Shown: in pieces, positions 1-12,298 of the stretch
Layout of the letters: the number at the start of each line of letters is the position of its first letter
How positions within the stretch are numbered: the first letter of the stretch is position 1
Assembly: GCA_038363925.1 (NCBI GenBank)
Contig: JAQQWL010000011.1
Span: 2,914,001 to 2,978,000, forward strand
Direction: 5' to 3'
Source of the DNA: Apiospora phragmitis
Taxonomy: Eukaryota; Ascomycota; Sordariomycetes; Amphisphaeriales; Apiosporaceae
Length of the DNA stretch: 64,000 bases
Program-made: the position numbers and the translations under genes
The notes under the pieces: generated by a model
What the model was told of the DNA's origin: nothing
The model's database searches: none
The model's input: only the letters and a program-made list of their open reading frames with translations

Positions 1-467
1 AGATACCTTTTTTTACTTTTACATAAGGGCGTAGATACAGTGCGTGTGCTGTACCAATATAGCCAGCTTTGCAACCAAATCACCGTAGTCCTCACCGTGT
101 TTGCAACCAATAACACACGGACCAAGGGATGGGGGTCTCGAAAAAGTGCCCCGCGATTCTGACCTTATTTTAGGGCCAAAAATTATTTGCGCCAGACCCT
201 ACGATTACCCCGCCATTTGCATCATCCCCAAGTCAAGCCAAATCAAACCAAGCCAAACCAAATCGTTAGACGTCGGGTGGCTTGATCTTTATTCTTTATT
301 TTTTATTTCCCACCTACTTTGAATTCCGGATTTCTCTCTTTAGGATCTTCTATTTGGGTAATATCTCGGCCTATTTACTTGGTAAGAACACTCGATCTAG
401 TAGCCCAGCACATATAAGTCCTAGTCGATTAACATCGTTATTCGCCCAGGATTCGAGTGAAATAAAC
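1..467. other. Upstream region of the ADE17 gene
   Basis: No gene is visible here. A CAA/CCA-rich tract with imperfect repeats of an AAGCCAAA-like unit lies near 230-262. A T-rich and pyrimidine-rich stretch lies near 285-350. Both are typical of fungal promoter and leader DNA. The short open frames start at TTG or overlap the gene and are not supported. Confidence 0.5.
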
Positions 468-2385
468 ATGGCTCAGAGAATTGCCATTGTGTCGGTCTAC
501 GACAAGACCGGCTTGCTGGACCTTGCAAAGGGCCTGGTTCAGCAGAATGTCCGCATTCTCGCCTCCGGAGGCACTGCTCGTATGATCCGAGAGTCTGGCT
601 TCCCAGTTGAGTAAGTGGCAATGCCCGAAATATACAAGTGCGCATTCCCCGTTCTGTGTGAATATCACTAAGACTTTCTGTTTTTTGAAGGGATGTGTCC
701 GCCATTACCAAGGCCCCCGAGATGTTGGCAGGGCGCGTCAAGACTCTCCACCCTGCTGTCCATGCCGGCATACTAGCCAGAAACCTCGAATCGGACGAGA
801 AGGACTTGGCCGAGCAGAGCATCGACAAGGTTGATTATGTTATTTGCAACCTGTACCCTTTCAAAGATACCATTTCCAAGATCAACGTCACCGTCCCCGA
901 GGCTGTGGAAGAGATCGATATTGGTGGTGTCACTCTCATTCGAGCTGCCGCCAAGAATCACTCGCGCGTCACTATCCTGAGCGACCCCAAGGACTACCCC
1001 GAATTCCTGAAGGAGCTCAAGGCCGGCGAGATCCAGGAGACCAGCAGAAACCGTTACGCTCTCAAGGCATTCGAGCACACGGCTGACTACGATGATCACA
1101 TCTCTGCTTTCTTCCGTGCGCGATACGCCGGCGACGGAGCCCAGCACTCAACCCTCCGTTACGGGGCCAACCCCCACCAGAAGCCCGCCGCCGCTTTCAT
1201 GCGCTCGGCCGATTTGCCCTTCAAGGTGCTGTGCGGTTCTCCAGGATACATCAACCTCTTGGATGCGCTCAACAGCTGGCCGTTGGTGAAGGAGTTGAAG
1301 GCCGCACTCGGCAAGCCCGCTGCTGCCAGCTTCAAGCATGTCTCTCCCGCTGGCGCAGCCATCGGCGTTCCCCTGACTGCCGAGGAGCGACATGTGTACT
1401 TTGTCGACGATATTGAGGGTCTCGAAACCTCGGGTCTTGCTCAGGCCTATACCAGAGCTCGAGGCGCTGATCGTATGAGCAGCTTCGGGGACATGATTGC
1501 CCTCAGTGATGTCGTCGATGTACCTACTGCCCGCATCATCTCCAAAGAGGTGTCCGATGGTGTGATTGCTCCTGGTTACGAGGATGCTGCCTTGGATATC
1601 CTCAAGAAGAAGAAGGGCGGCAAGTACCTTGTTCTTCAGATGGATCCCGAGTACCAACCCGATCCTACCGAGACGCGAACCGTCTATGGTGTGACACTAC
1701 AGCAGCACCGCAACGACATTGAGATCAGCCCGAGCTCGTTCAGCCGAACAGTTACGCCCAAGGACTTCAGCCTGCCCGAGGCCGCGACTCGAGACCTCAC
1801 TGTTGCTACGATTGCCCTCAAATACACACAAAGCAACTCCGTATGCTATGCCAAGAACGGCCAGGTCATTGGTATTGGAGCTGGCCAGCAGTCTCGCATC
1901 CACTGCACCCGTCTTGCCGGCGATAAGGCCGACAACTGGTGGTTCCGCTTCCATCCCAAGGTCCTCGGTATCAAGTGGAAGAAGGGCACCAAGCGCCCCG
2001 ACAAAAGCAATGCCATCGACCTGTTGGTTAGCGGCGAGCTTCCCAAGTCGGGACCCGAGCGCGAACTGTTCGAGGCCGTATTCGAGGAGATCCCTGCCGC
2101 CTTCACCGAAGCAGAGCGCGAGGAGTGGTCTTCCAAGCTCGGTGACGTTGCGGTGTCCAGCGATGCCTTCGTAAGTTCCCCAACCCCTCCAGCGGCAAGT
2201 AAAAGATACATACTTACTCATATTCGCAGTTCCCCTTTGTCGATAACGTATACCGTGCAGCTCGCTCGGGCGTCAAGTACATCGCCGCGCCTGGTGGCAG
2301 CCAGAACGACGGAGCCGTCTTCGAGACTGCCGAGAAGCTGGGTATTGTCTTCGTCGAGCAGAACATCAGACTTTTCCACCACTAA
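468..2385 (+). CDS. ADE17: Bifunctional purine biosynthesis protein: AICAR formyltransferase / IMP cyclohydrolase
   Basis: This enzyme catalyses the last two steps of de novo IMP synthesis in the cytosol: formylation of AICAR with 10-formyl-THF, then cyclisation of FAICAR to IMP. Exons are 468-610, 691-2170 and 2230-2385, giving 592 aa, the usual family length. The first ATG in frame is at 468. Both introns (80 and 59 nt) have GTAAGT donors. The N-terminal MGS-like cyclohydrolase domain (about residues 1-200) shows [10 protein letters not shown] and [17 protein letters not shown]. The formyltransferase domain follows, with the [11 protein letters not shown] segment holding the catalytic Lys-His pair, then [15 protein letters not shown] and [18 protein letters not shown]. 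The protein ends in [10 protein letters not shown], as is typical. The gene is intact and convergent with the coiled-coil gene downstream. Yeast has two paralogues, ADE16 and ADE17; most filamentous fungi have one, so the symbol is by family. Confidence 0.96.
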
Positions 2386-3370
2386 ACGAAGAATATCCTA
2401 AATATGGCAAAAACTCTGTGGCGGGCGGGTGGGCCAAAAGTGTCTTAGAGAAAGCCCGAAACTTCAAGCAGATGTAACAAATAACACAAGAAGATACCCA
2501 GGTCCCATGATGAAAGACACCGTGATTGAGATGGTGAAGGTCTAGAAGACGGAAGAATCGGGATCGTTGTATACTGATTAAAACACTTTAACACGTAGGC
2601 TGAATAGGAAAAAATGGGGAAAGAGAAGTTTCAACACTTTATTTTGGGTTTGCAACATGTTTCGGTTCGAGGTTGTCAACTGAAGACAAGTGCTACGCCT
2701 GCATACTTGCTTCTTCAAGTTGACTGACACCTCACTCTGACAGCTGGTGATGGGTGCTGATATTTTCCATGGCAGGCTCCCATTTGTAACGAGGCATCTG
2801 AACTTTTCACTGGTGGGAAGTGACGAGAGAGAGAAAGTTGAAAATGATCATATCATGGACAAAAGTCTCATTAGACTACTAATACTACTATGCGTGATGT
2901 CTTACTCCGGCCTCTTGTTAGAGGCTCATGGAGCATCAGGCGTATATGCTATATGTGTGTGTATAGATACATGGGGTACTACCATATGAAAACATTAGAG
3001 TACAGTGTGTAAGGCCTCGGAATATAGGCTAATAAGCAGATTCCCAGAAAAAGCCCCCGTTATACAACGGCTGGCCAACAATAGCCTAGCCAAAGCGCCC
3101 TTAGCCAAGTTTTGAGTGTATGTGGTAGGATGTATACAGGGTGATTATAATGCAAAAGAACCCCCCCTATTGATGATGTTGCTGTTGTTTCCAACAGTTG
3201 CCCCAAAACTCCTTTGCCAAAAACGACGGCTTGTGTTGGCAGCCTTGAGCCAAAATGTCCCGTACCAATGCCCCCAGAACCCCCGTGTAAATGCTTGCGA
3301 AGCGGCCGTATTCGTACATGCGAGTTTCGAGATGGCCCGAAACTCATGCCGCAGACTTTTAGACTTCCCT
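2386..3370. other. Convergent intergenic region (3' flanks)
   Basis: These are the 3' flanks of ADE17 and the coiled-coil gene. Short open frames on both strands lack ATG-led conserved sequence and intron support. I see no gene or RNA. Confidence 0.5.
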
Positions 3371-6300
3371 CTAAACTTGCTGCAAAGACTTGAAGCGGTC
3401 CTCAAATGCGCGAACCTTCTCAGCTTGAAGCGCCTTCTCGAGCTTACGCGCTTGGTTCACGGCAGCTTCGCGCTCCTCTTGCAACTGCAAGACCTCGATC
3501 TGAGCCGTGTTCATTCGGCTCACCACCTCTTGCATCTCGCTGTCGGCCTCAGCAAGCGCCTTCTCCAAGGCCGTGACCTTCTCCCTGAGAGCAGCAACTT
3601 GTGTCTCCTCGGCTACGCTCATTGCGCTACCTGATCTAGTCATCTCGAGGCGAGGTGACTTCGCTCCAGCACCCGCGAAGAAGGGAGATATTGGAGACTT
3701 CGGTGGGAACATACGAGGTGAGCGAGGTGATAGGTTGCTGCTGAGACGAGACAGCTGCTGGCTGTGGCTCTCTTTCAGCGTCATAAGCTCATCCTCATGG
3801 CGAGATACGCGTTCTTCCGAGGCAGTCTGAGCAGCGACAACCTGCTCTTCGAGCGTCCGCAGACGAGCTTGAAGGGCAGTGATGTGGTCGGCATTGGCCT
3901 TCTGAGCCGCTTCACCTCTAGCAACCGTATCCGTGAGACGCTGGCGCAGGCCCTGGTTGGAAGCCAGTTGTTGGCGAACCTGAAGGGCCAATTCCTCGAC
4001 ACGGCGAGCAGACTCGTGAAGTTCGTCAGCGAGGGTCTTCTCGCTGTCTAGGTAAGTCTGCTCCTGAGCTTTCAAGGCATCGAGCTGGGCCTTGTACGAA
4101 GCAACCTCCTGCAGTGCGAGATCGCGCTCTGCGACCGCGGACGACAAACTTTGCTGAAGCTTCTCCATAGCCAGTTTGGTCTTCTCATCATGCGAGGAGC
4201 CGCTGGGATCGAGGTTCTGGATACGCTCAAGCGACTCCGCATAGGCAACTTGCAGGTCGCGGTAGGCCGCTCTCAGGGAGTCGGACGTGACAGGCTCGGC
4301 TGAGCTATCAGAGCTTCCGCTGGAGCGCGATAGGTTCTCCGGGATGAGGATATCCTTCTCATTCAGGAGACTTCTCAAGGAGGCAATCTCCTGCTCTGCG
4401 CGATCAAGATCCATCTTGAGTCCTGCAAGTCCCTTCTCCACTTGCCACCTTTGCTCAAGAGCCTCTTCTGACCTGCGGCGAAGAGCATTAATTTCCTCGC
4501 GCAGGTTAGAGACCTCCTTCACGAAACCAGCCTTCTGCGGAGAGCCGCTGAGCAGTCGCTCACGCTCGACTTCGAGAGCTCGAATCTTCTTCTCGTTCTC
4601 GCGGTTTTGGCACTCTTGCCGCTCAAGAAGAGCCTTCAGAGCCCGGTGAAGCGCATCACGCTGCTCCTCAACATCCTTCAATCGGTCCGAGAGCGCGTCG
4701 CGGGACTCGGTGGTCTTAACAGACTTCGACCTCGATAAAGAGGCTGACCTTGACAGGGCAGGCGTCTTCGACATGGAAGGAGGCCGTTGTAGTCGGAAAG
4801 ATGGCGGTGGACCCGTCAATGAGCTCGAGCGCGACAAACGAGAAGAGTCCTCAGCGATGCTCCCTATCGACCTTTCGTCCTTTTCTTGCCTCAGAGTTGT
4901 GTTTTCCGATTTGAGTGATTGAAGTTCCTGTTGCATCTTCGTTGATTCGTACGACATTTTTTCCAGGTCAGTGGCCTGCGCCTCGAGGCCTTCAACCCGA
5001 GCTCGGAGCTGTGGCACGACCTCATCGCGCAGGTTATCGCGCTCATTGGCAGCATTTTGAAGTTCGTCTTTGAGAACAGTCAATAGATCCTCAAAGTTCT
5101 CTTTGACTTGCCGCTCCTCGGTCAGCTTGCGTCGTAGAGTCTCGCAAGTATTTTCCAGATCCTTGACTCTGTCGGAATCGTCCGCATTGCTGAGTTTTTC
5201 CAGGTCGATCTGGGAAGCTCTTTTTGATAGGTCCTTGATCTGGACATCAAGTTGCTGTCTCCTTGATCTCTCGTCTTGCAGCTTATTCGTCAGTTCCAAC
5301 CTGACTGACGCCATTTCCTGCTCCGCCTTCCTCTGTATCCTCTCGACTTCCTCCCTTGACTGGTCATAGTCACTGTATTTGGTGGAACTGTACCCAGAAT
5401 CCGAGAAATAGTCGCTAGTTCTCTTGTTGTTAGAAGCGGATGCTGGATTGTCCCTCTCGGCTTGCAATCTATCTACAAGATCTTCGAGGTCCATCTCTCG
5501 CCGAATCGACGAGGCCAATTCGGCCGAGATGGCTTTCAACTCTTCTTCCATCTCTTCGATCTCCGCGGGATGAGTTGGTAAGATAGCAGGTGGTGTAGCA
5601 AGGTATGATTCGCAGTATTCTCTAGAACTAGAGGATCCCTTTGGGGCTTCAAGTAGAGATGATGGTCTGATGGTGGTGACTGGGGAAGCATCTGTGTAAG
5701 TGTTTGACTTCGGGCCAGGGTACGGCGAAGGTAGTGGCGAAAATTCCGTCGTAGGCGATGGTGATCCCCAGCTAAAGAGAGATCCGAACTTGGCAGACCC
5801 AGGTGATCTGGGTAATGGTTTGTCTGTATTAGGTGACTTGACTTCGTGATTACTATTATTGGGTGGCGGTGTTGTAGTTGCGTGTTCCTCTGGATTAGTT
5901 TCGCTGAGAGTGAGATGTGGTGGTGCAGGTTTGCGGTTGACGAAGAGGGACATGTTCCTCTCGGGGGTTACGGGATTAGGATTATAATTAGACTGACCAG
6001 ACGAGTCAGAATTGTAGCCGTCCAAGACGCTCAAATGATCATCGTCTGCGTCAGCAGGCAACGGATCCTCACAGTCGGCCAGAACGTCGGGTTGTGTCAG
6101 CCCAGCGGTAGCCACTGTTTGAGGAGCTGCAGGGTTGTCGTGGTGGTCGAGGTGGTCAGGCGACCTTGGTTGTTTGGCTACACCCACTCCGGCGGCCTTG
6201 TTAGACTGCACAGGCAGAGGGAAATCCTCAAGAATGGAATATGTCCTGCTTTAATCATTTAGCACCTCCTGCTCATGACTGCATCTGGGTTGGGATGGCA

Positions 6301-6751
6301 TCCCCACGAGACATTTGACTCACTTTCTACTGTTGCCCGGGGTCCGAGGCGCCACTGTCTTGGGTGGGAGCTCTATCAGAACCGGAGACTTCCTGATGGC
6401 AAGTGGGAACTCGTATACGGTAGGGCTGTCCAAGGAGAAGGATCTCGAATACCTCTGTTCGGGTCGTTCGAGGTCCCTTGTGACGGCGAGGTATTCACCC
6501 GACGAGTATCTCGAGACGATGGGCGAAGCGGTCTTGGACAAAGGCTTGCGGCGAATCGAAGGGTTCAGCGGCGCGACGGTGGCCGAGCTGTCAATGACGA
6601 GATTCCGTGTGTTTCTAGCAGTGGCAACCTGGTCCCGAGAAAGACTTTGAGTAGGAGGGAAGGAAACATCAGATGAAGCACCGAGAGTCTCAGAAGTGGA
6701 CGTCAAGGAGGGGCGCGTCCGGGGAACATATTCATCGTTGACAGGCTCCAT
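3371..6751 (-). CDS. Large fungal coiled-coil protein of unknown function
   Basis: Exon 1 is 6751-6324 and exon 2 is 6245-3371. The intron (78 nt, GTGAGT donor, CTAAA branch region, CAG acceptor) joins the frames without a break and gives 1100 aa. The first 300 or so residues are Ser/Pro-rich and low in complexity, with NPVTPERNMS, SLFSWGSPSPTTEF and other short Ser/Thr-Pro sites suited to phosphorylation. From about residue 370 to the end, long heptad-like segments rich in E, K, L, Q and R predict an extended coiled coil, broken by a basic Ser-rich linker (KTPALSRSASLSRSKSVK). There is no signal peptide or membrane segment. Similar proteins in filamentous fungi carry names such as 'M protein repeat protein', which say nothing about function. 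A scaffold or cytoskeletal role is inference from architecture only. The upstream GTG at 6211 in exon 2 is not a real start. Confidence 0.85.
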
Positions 6752-9700
6752 GTTGGCTTCTAGTTGGCTTAGACCCTTGCCTTGTTCCTCATGACCTGCC
6801 CTGTTAAGACCAGATAGGAAATGGAATGTGGAGGGGGGATTATTGGTTTCCCAAGTTCCAACCCAACAAGCCTAGCCAAGCGAGGATGGATGTCTCGCAG
6901 TATACTTCGAGTGGATGGTGTCTGGGTGTGGAAGGGAGAGAAAGACACAACGGCCGACCGAAGCGATATGTTGTCCGTCGTCCGGTCCATCTACGGGGGT
7001 CTTGGGCGCCAGGGTCTTGGGGGGTCTTGACCAAGGTAACGTAGCAGTCGGTCAGGCGATGGACAGGCCATTGTGCCATTGGACCATTGGAATGAGAAGA
7101 TGGTCGATGGGGTGTGGTGGGATGGGGATGGCTAGTGCAATCTCTCTTCCCTGCGCCGGCGCTGGCCAAGCGCCGTGACTGGCCACCGAGCCAATCACCC
7201 CTGCAGATTTCTGCAGATTTCCCCTGTCGCTGCAGACCGTTTTGGGAAGCAGGCAATCAAACTAATCAGAATCGCCCAGTACCCCCTGCAGCGGACCCCC
7301 TGCTTTTGAGAAAGTGGGTATTGTTTGGTGTTTCTTTTCTTATTCCTGTTCTTCAACTTGACCAGTTACCAGCCAGTGCCTAAGTGCCTGCGTGCGCCGC
7401 CTGACGTGCTAGCTCCTTTTCTTCTGCATGCTGCTGCTGCAGGTACGAATACCACTCTACTCACTCTGGCTGGGGAAGAAGATCCTTCCCGCCTGCGCAG
7501 AGCTTCCAGGGCCTTCGTTACGGAGCGTTACGGAGCATAAACATAATTGATGCTGTTATTAAAGAGACATGTCCATAGCCTGCTGTCCCCCTGGCATGCT
7601 GCATCTGATGGCATGGAACTCCTTATCAATAATGCCTAGGGTCAATCAATTGATCGTGTGGGATTCCAGGCCAGCAGCGGAGTCCGCAAGGGGCATCGCT
7701 GCCACTTACTCCAGCACTCAATTGGATGTAGCATTGTATTCGTAAGCTGGATAGGAGAGCAAGGTTGAGAGATTAAGATGAGCAATCGCCAGCTAAGCAT
7801 CTGTGAGTCTTGTGTTCTAGTCGCCAGCTCAGATTTGTCGATAGGGTCTGGTCGATTCTTTCTTTTGGCAGCAATGGAACCCACCTTTCTCCATCATCAT
7901 CATCCTCCCGTTGCAGACCGTCAATGGCGAGCAGCATGTACTGATGTACATATGTAAGATATGGCGCGCGGTAAAGCTTTATTTAGTACGCTGCTAAAAG
8001 AAATTAGTGAGAGTGAGAGAGGCGTCGCAACTTTAACTTATCAATCGTAAAAAGAAGGGGGGAAAGCAGGTGGAGGTGTGACTTGCATTCGTTCTTGCAC
8101 GCTCATTGGCGGCGTGATGTTTCGAGAAATACCCTTGCTATGAAACAACGTGATCCAATGATGGATGCGCCAGATTTTCGATGCTAGCACAGTCAGTCGC
8201 TCACAGCATCCCATTCGTCATGATCGTGATCAGAGAAAGAAAGAAAGAAAAAGTCGGTAGCCGCGTGAAACGTGACCTCGTCACTCGCTCGCCTCATTGT
8301 CTGTACAAGTAAATGAGCACCGAGGATCCCGTCCAGGTCCTGCCAGTGTCTCTTGCCGCCGAGTCGCGGATCTGTATTTGTCCAGCCGCTGTAGATTTGT
8401 TTACGGAATACCAAATCCAAGCAAGAATCTCTGAGACTCGGGGGTACCCCGCCTAATAGTTGGTGGATGGGGACTGGAGAATCCATTAATTCATTGGGGA
8501 CTACGGTTATGTACAGAGGCTATGGGCCTTTGGATATCGTAAGTTGACCGGATTTTGCAATACCATATTGTTCCTCCAACACGCTGGCGGCTTGCGAGAC
8601 CGTTGAGCGTTGCAATGCACAGACTGGGCTGTGTGACCGAACAGCGAACAGACAAGATGTTGGCAGTTGACAAAAGACTCGCAGTGGTTTGTACCCGGGG
8701 TCAAAGAGCCGCGATCCACAAACGAGAACACCTGACACGCAGGCAAGGGAAAAGGTCGGACGAACTGTAAAGACCCGTCTCGAGTCCGGGATTCTCCTGT
8801 GCCCGGCTCCACGCAAGGGACGGCCGTGCATCATGGATTGAGTTTAGTGCCAGGAACACCTGAAGAGCCTCATGGAGATCCCAGGCGGTTCTTCTATAGA
8901 TCCCGAACAGCACTGTTGCACACTGCACAGAGCCCTGGCCTCGTACTTCAAATTGCCAAATTGCCAAGCAAGCAACGACACCGTCACCTGTGCATCTGAA
9001 GCGGGCAAGACCCCATGATGGCTGGCATGGCAGTCGCTCAGCCACCCTGCACTGTAGCCACCATCTTTACAGATATTCGAGAGCGACATGCCGACCCCGG
9101 CTATCGGTATGCAGTTTGAAGACAGTAATCGGTCAATTGATCGACTTGGTCAACTTGATCTGGTGTTTCTATACACAAGGTACGTATAAAAGAAGAACAA
9201 ACAACTAGGACATCTCAGGAATCAAAGCGCTAGCGGGACCTGTCTCAGCGCCACGATGCAAACCTTCTGTCACACAGGCGAGACGCCCATGTTTTGTTTT
9301 TCTGTAAGTGGCATATTTGGTGGGACAGCTTGTTGAACGACGTCAAAGGTGACTGCAGTCGGTCCAATTTTGAGTATTCCGGTCTCTTGTAATGGGATTT
9401 CCCGGTATCATCGTCAGCATTGCATTTTGGGTCGACAGGGTGTTTGATCTCCGATAAGCCGTCTACAGCACACAATGCACGTGACAAGTCGTCCGAACAT
9501 ATTCGTGTGCCGTTCATGCCGCCGCTGGTGTTTCCAATAATCGCTCTGGATACCCGTTTAGGACCATCAGTTCCTCAAGTGCTTTAAGTTTCCTCCGATG
9601 CCAGATCGCGATTTACAGCACACAAGTTGGTAAAATAGGCCGTGCTAAAGTATTCACGCGGATTATATAGCCCATGGTGCTCATCTCGAAAGTGATTTAC

Positions 9701-11039
9701 TGTTATATTGTGATTGTGATCTGGCTACAATGTAATGACAGTTCGATTGCAAAGTAGTCAGAAGGCCGCGGCTTGCCTTAACTCGAGAACCCCCTTCAAC
9801 CAGCCCCTTTATTGCCGGTGACAGTCACTTTCAGTAGAATATAGGTATTCCAGTAGAGCAAAGGCTGGCGCGGACGATCATCTGCTTGATATTTCCATAT
9901 ACTTGTCTTGTCAGAATCAACACTCCCAGCATGGAAGTTGCACCTCCACATAGAAGTTCTATGGTTAGGGGTATGCTACCTTGAATGGCGCTGCCAAGTG
10001 ACACCTGATGATGCTCCGAGTCTTAATGTATCTCGACGGCACTGAAGCATGTATGTGCCTTGCACAGCGCTATTAAAGCAGTTCGCACGAGTTACCAAGA
10101 CTAAATAACTTCTACAGGTTGTTTTCAATGCCGGAACTGAACACGGGAAACAAGAGTTAGTTAGTTTTGGCTTAATCGCATGATTTTCAGGAACCATTCT
10201 GGCACCTGGGATATTCGGCAATGTTGACATGAAAACGTGATGTAGATATCTGGGTTGGAAAGGAGGACATCGGCAACGTTTGCCCGTCCCCTCGTCCCTT
10301 GACTCGCTGATACAGTATGGTCGCGAAGTCTCTTCTGTGCTCAGCCCTTTTATTTTTCGTATACCTTACCAGCGTCAGGTGTGTGTTGTTGAAAAAAACG
10401 AGTTCAGACTACCAACACGACATCATGTGTTCTACTTAGACCTTTGCAGTGGCTCTGGCAATTCAATGGCTCACCCATATCAAGCAAGTTCTTGAGAAGA
10501 GAATACATCTATATCCAGGGAGCTCCCTAGGCGCGGTTCATCCATCGGTTGTTAATGCCCATGGTGTCTTTTCTTAACCTGCCCAGCCAAGTGACCGTGA
10601 AATTTTAAGGTTTATGCCGCCGTTAGGTATTAACCCGCCATCGAGGATGCCGCTCCTGAATGAAACACCAAAACTTCCATTCTCGTAAAGAAGTGCGAGA
10701 AGCGGCTGGTGGCTGGGATGACTCTATACGTCTGTGCCAACGTCCAAAGCCTAGGTAGGCGACAACACGTCAGATGGGAGCTGGATTCCGAACCACACTC
10801 GGGCTAAGCCTCTGCTCACGTGGCCAGGAAAGTAGACAAAAGGCGTCCGATATTCATGATATTTATATAAGAATCGGCCTCTTCTCGTTGAAAACGTGAG
10901 AGCTACTGAAAAGGGCAGCCTTGATCATCGGTGCCTGGACACCCCGAGCTCCGCGAACTATCAGATACAAATATCTGCGATGCGACCCCTAAACCCAGGT
11001 CGGACTTGTCATGACTGGCACATATGAGCAAGTGTCACG
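6752..11039. other. Gene-poor 4.3 kb intergenic region
   Basis: No convincing coding exon, tRNA or transposon is visible. Local features are a pair of CTGCAGATTT units near 7200-7220, an AGAAAGAA-type purine tract near 8232-8252, and many short open frames starting at TTG or GTG. The part next to 6751 should hold the coiled-coil gene promoter and leader. The part next to 11040 should hold the promoter of the membrane protein gene. The centre is unexplained. Confidence 0.45.
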
Positions 11040-12298
11040 ATGAACGTCAGTTTCGATCAACTCTCCGGCGGAGATCGAGCACAGGTCGCCTACTATCAGC
11101 CTCCGATGAGCCCTCTTACTGGCAAACCCCTGGGTCTCGTCGTTCTCACCTCCCTCCTACTCGCCGGAGTCACATTATTCGTTGCCTTGATGGTCCTAGC
11201 TCGAGTATTGACCCGGAACTTCGAGGCTCAAAGGGGGAAGTATATGGAGCTACAACGCCTTGCTCCCGGTGTTTGGCTTCGTGAGCAACTTGGTCTTTTA
11301 TACCATGGTACGTGACGGTAGCTAACTTGGCTGTCCGGGTCAGATTACATTCATACCAGTAACGATATTTACCGTGCTTTCTGCGCTCTACGGTGTGGGG
11401 GAGACACGACGATGAACTGAACGAGCCCATCAAGCTTCGGGCACTGGAATACCATTTCTATTGGAATATTTGCATCGCCTTTACAATTCTCTTTGCTAGA
11501 TGGACAATCGTGACGACCCTTTTGGGTCTGACTAAAGGGAGTCGGCTGGTCCCTCAGCTGTGGTTTATCTTTGCTTTCTCGGGGGGCGTCTTCATCTGGG
11601 ACATTGGGTACGACATCGCAACATGTGATCCTATCGCGGCCACATGGAACCCGGCTCTCGGGACCTGCAGTCAGGACCGCTTCCTTGCGGGGTCGAGCGG
11701 CATGTTCGCCCGTTCCGCCATCAGCTTCGCGCTTGACATATCGTGCGTCACGATTGCCTGGCACGTCCTCCGAAAATACGATTTCCCGAAGCAGGCCAAG
11801 TGGGCGCTTGGTGTCCTTTTCGTTTTTGCCATCTACGCCAGCATCGCACCATTGGCTCGCTTCAATTCCTTTGATGCTTATGAAGCATCACACGAAGAGC
11901 TCTGTAGGGTTCCTCTCAAGCACCCCTTTCATGATCACGGTACAGCAGTGAGAGAGACACAAACTGACGAATCAAATTGCACAGACAAACTTTACGATGT
12001 CATGATCTGGGCGAACATTGAGAGCGGTACGGCCTTGATAGTCATCTCTGTGCCCTCTCTCGCGAGGATATCGATGGGCTACTTTGGCGAGCGGGATGGC
12101 GGCCTAATACGCAAGCAAAAAAGGGGGGCTCATGTAACGAACACTGGTGATCCTATACAGGATACCATAGAGTTCTATCATTCGGAGCGACTGTTCGTCG
12201 GAGACTCAAATAAACTACCGACGAACGGACACCAGGCAACTAATCGAGGCGGAAAGTCAGCAAGACCAGGCTACTTCTCTGGGAACTATAGCCTTTGA
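11040..12298 (+). CDS. Seven-helix membrane protein, fungal rhodopsin-domain type, with two frame breaks
   Basis: This is a plasma-membrane-type integral protein resembling the large fungal rhodopsin-domain (SAT4-like) family; the substrate or signal is unknown. Evidence is the string of hydrophobic helices, a YGVGRHDDEL-like loop that matches the family's GxGxHxDDL, and a late WANIESGTALIVISVPSLA segment that matches the family's W..IE....I...P.L. As written the frame breaks twice, each time at a run of five G (11233-11237 and 11397-11401). Dropping one G from each run gives continuous helices through a short intron at 11308-11343 (36 nt, GTACGT donor, GCTAAC branch, CAG acceptor) and about 406 aa. 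A second possible intron at 11940-11984 is 45 nt and keeps frame, so splicing there is optional from sequence alone. The ATG at 11040 precedes a hydrophobic first helix. Either this is a decaying gene or the assembly has indels. Confidence 0.7.

Noticed and set aside
3060..3405. Minus-strand frames just after the coiled-coil gene stop
   Set aside because: They overlap the 3' end of that gene, use non-ATG starts or cover its 3' flank, and show no conserved sequence.
11312..11403. Single 92-nt intron joining the two large frames of the rhodopsin-like gene
   Set aside because: It has splice sites and keeps frame but deletes a full membrane helix and the conserved loop, so it looks like a prediction artefact.
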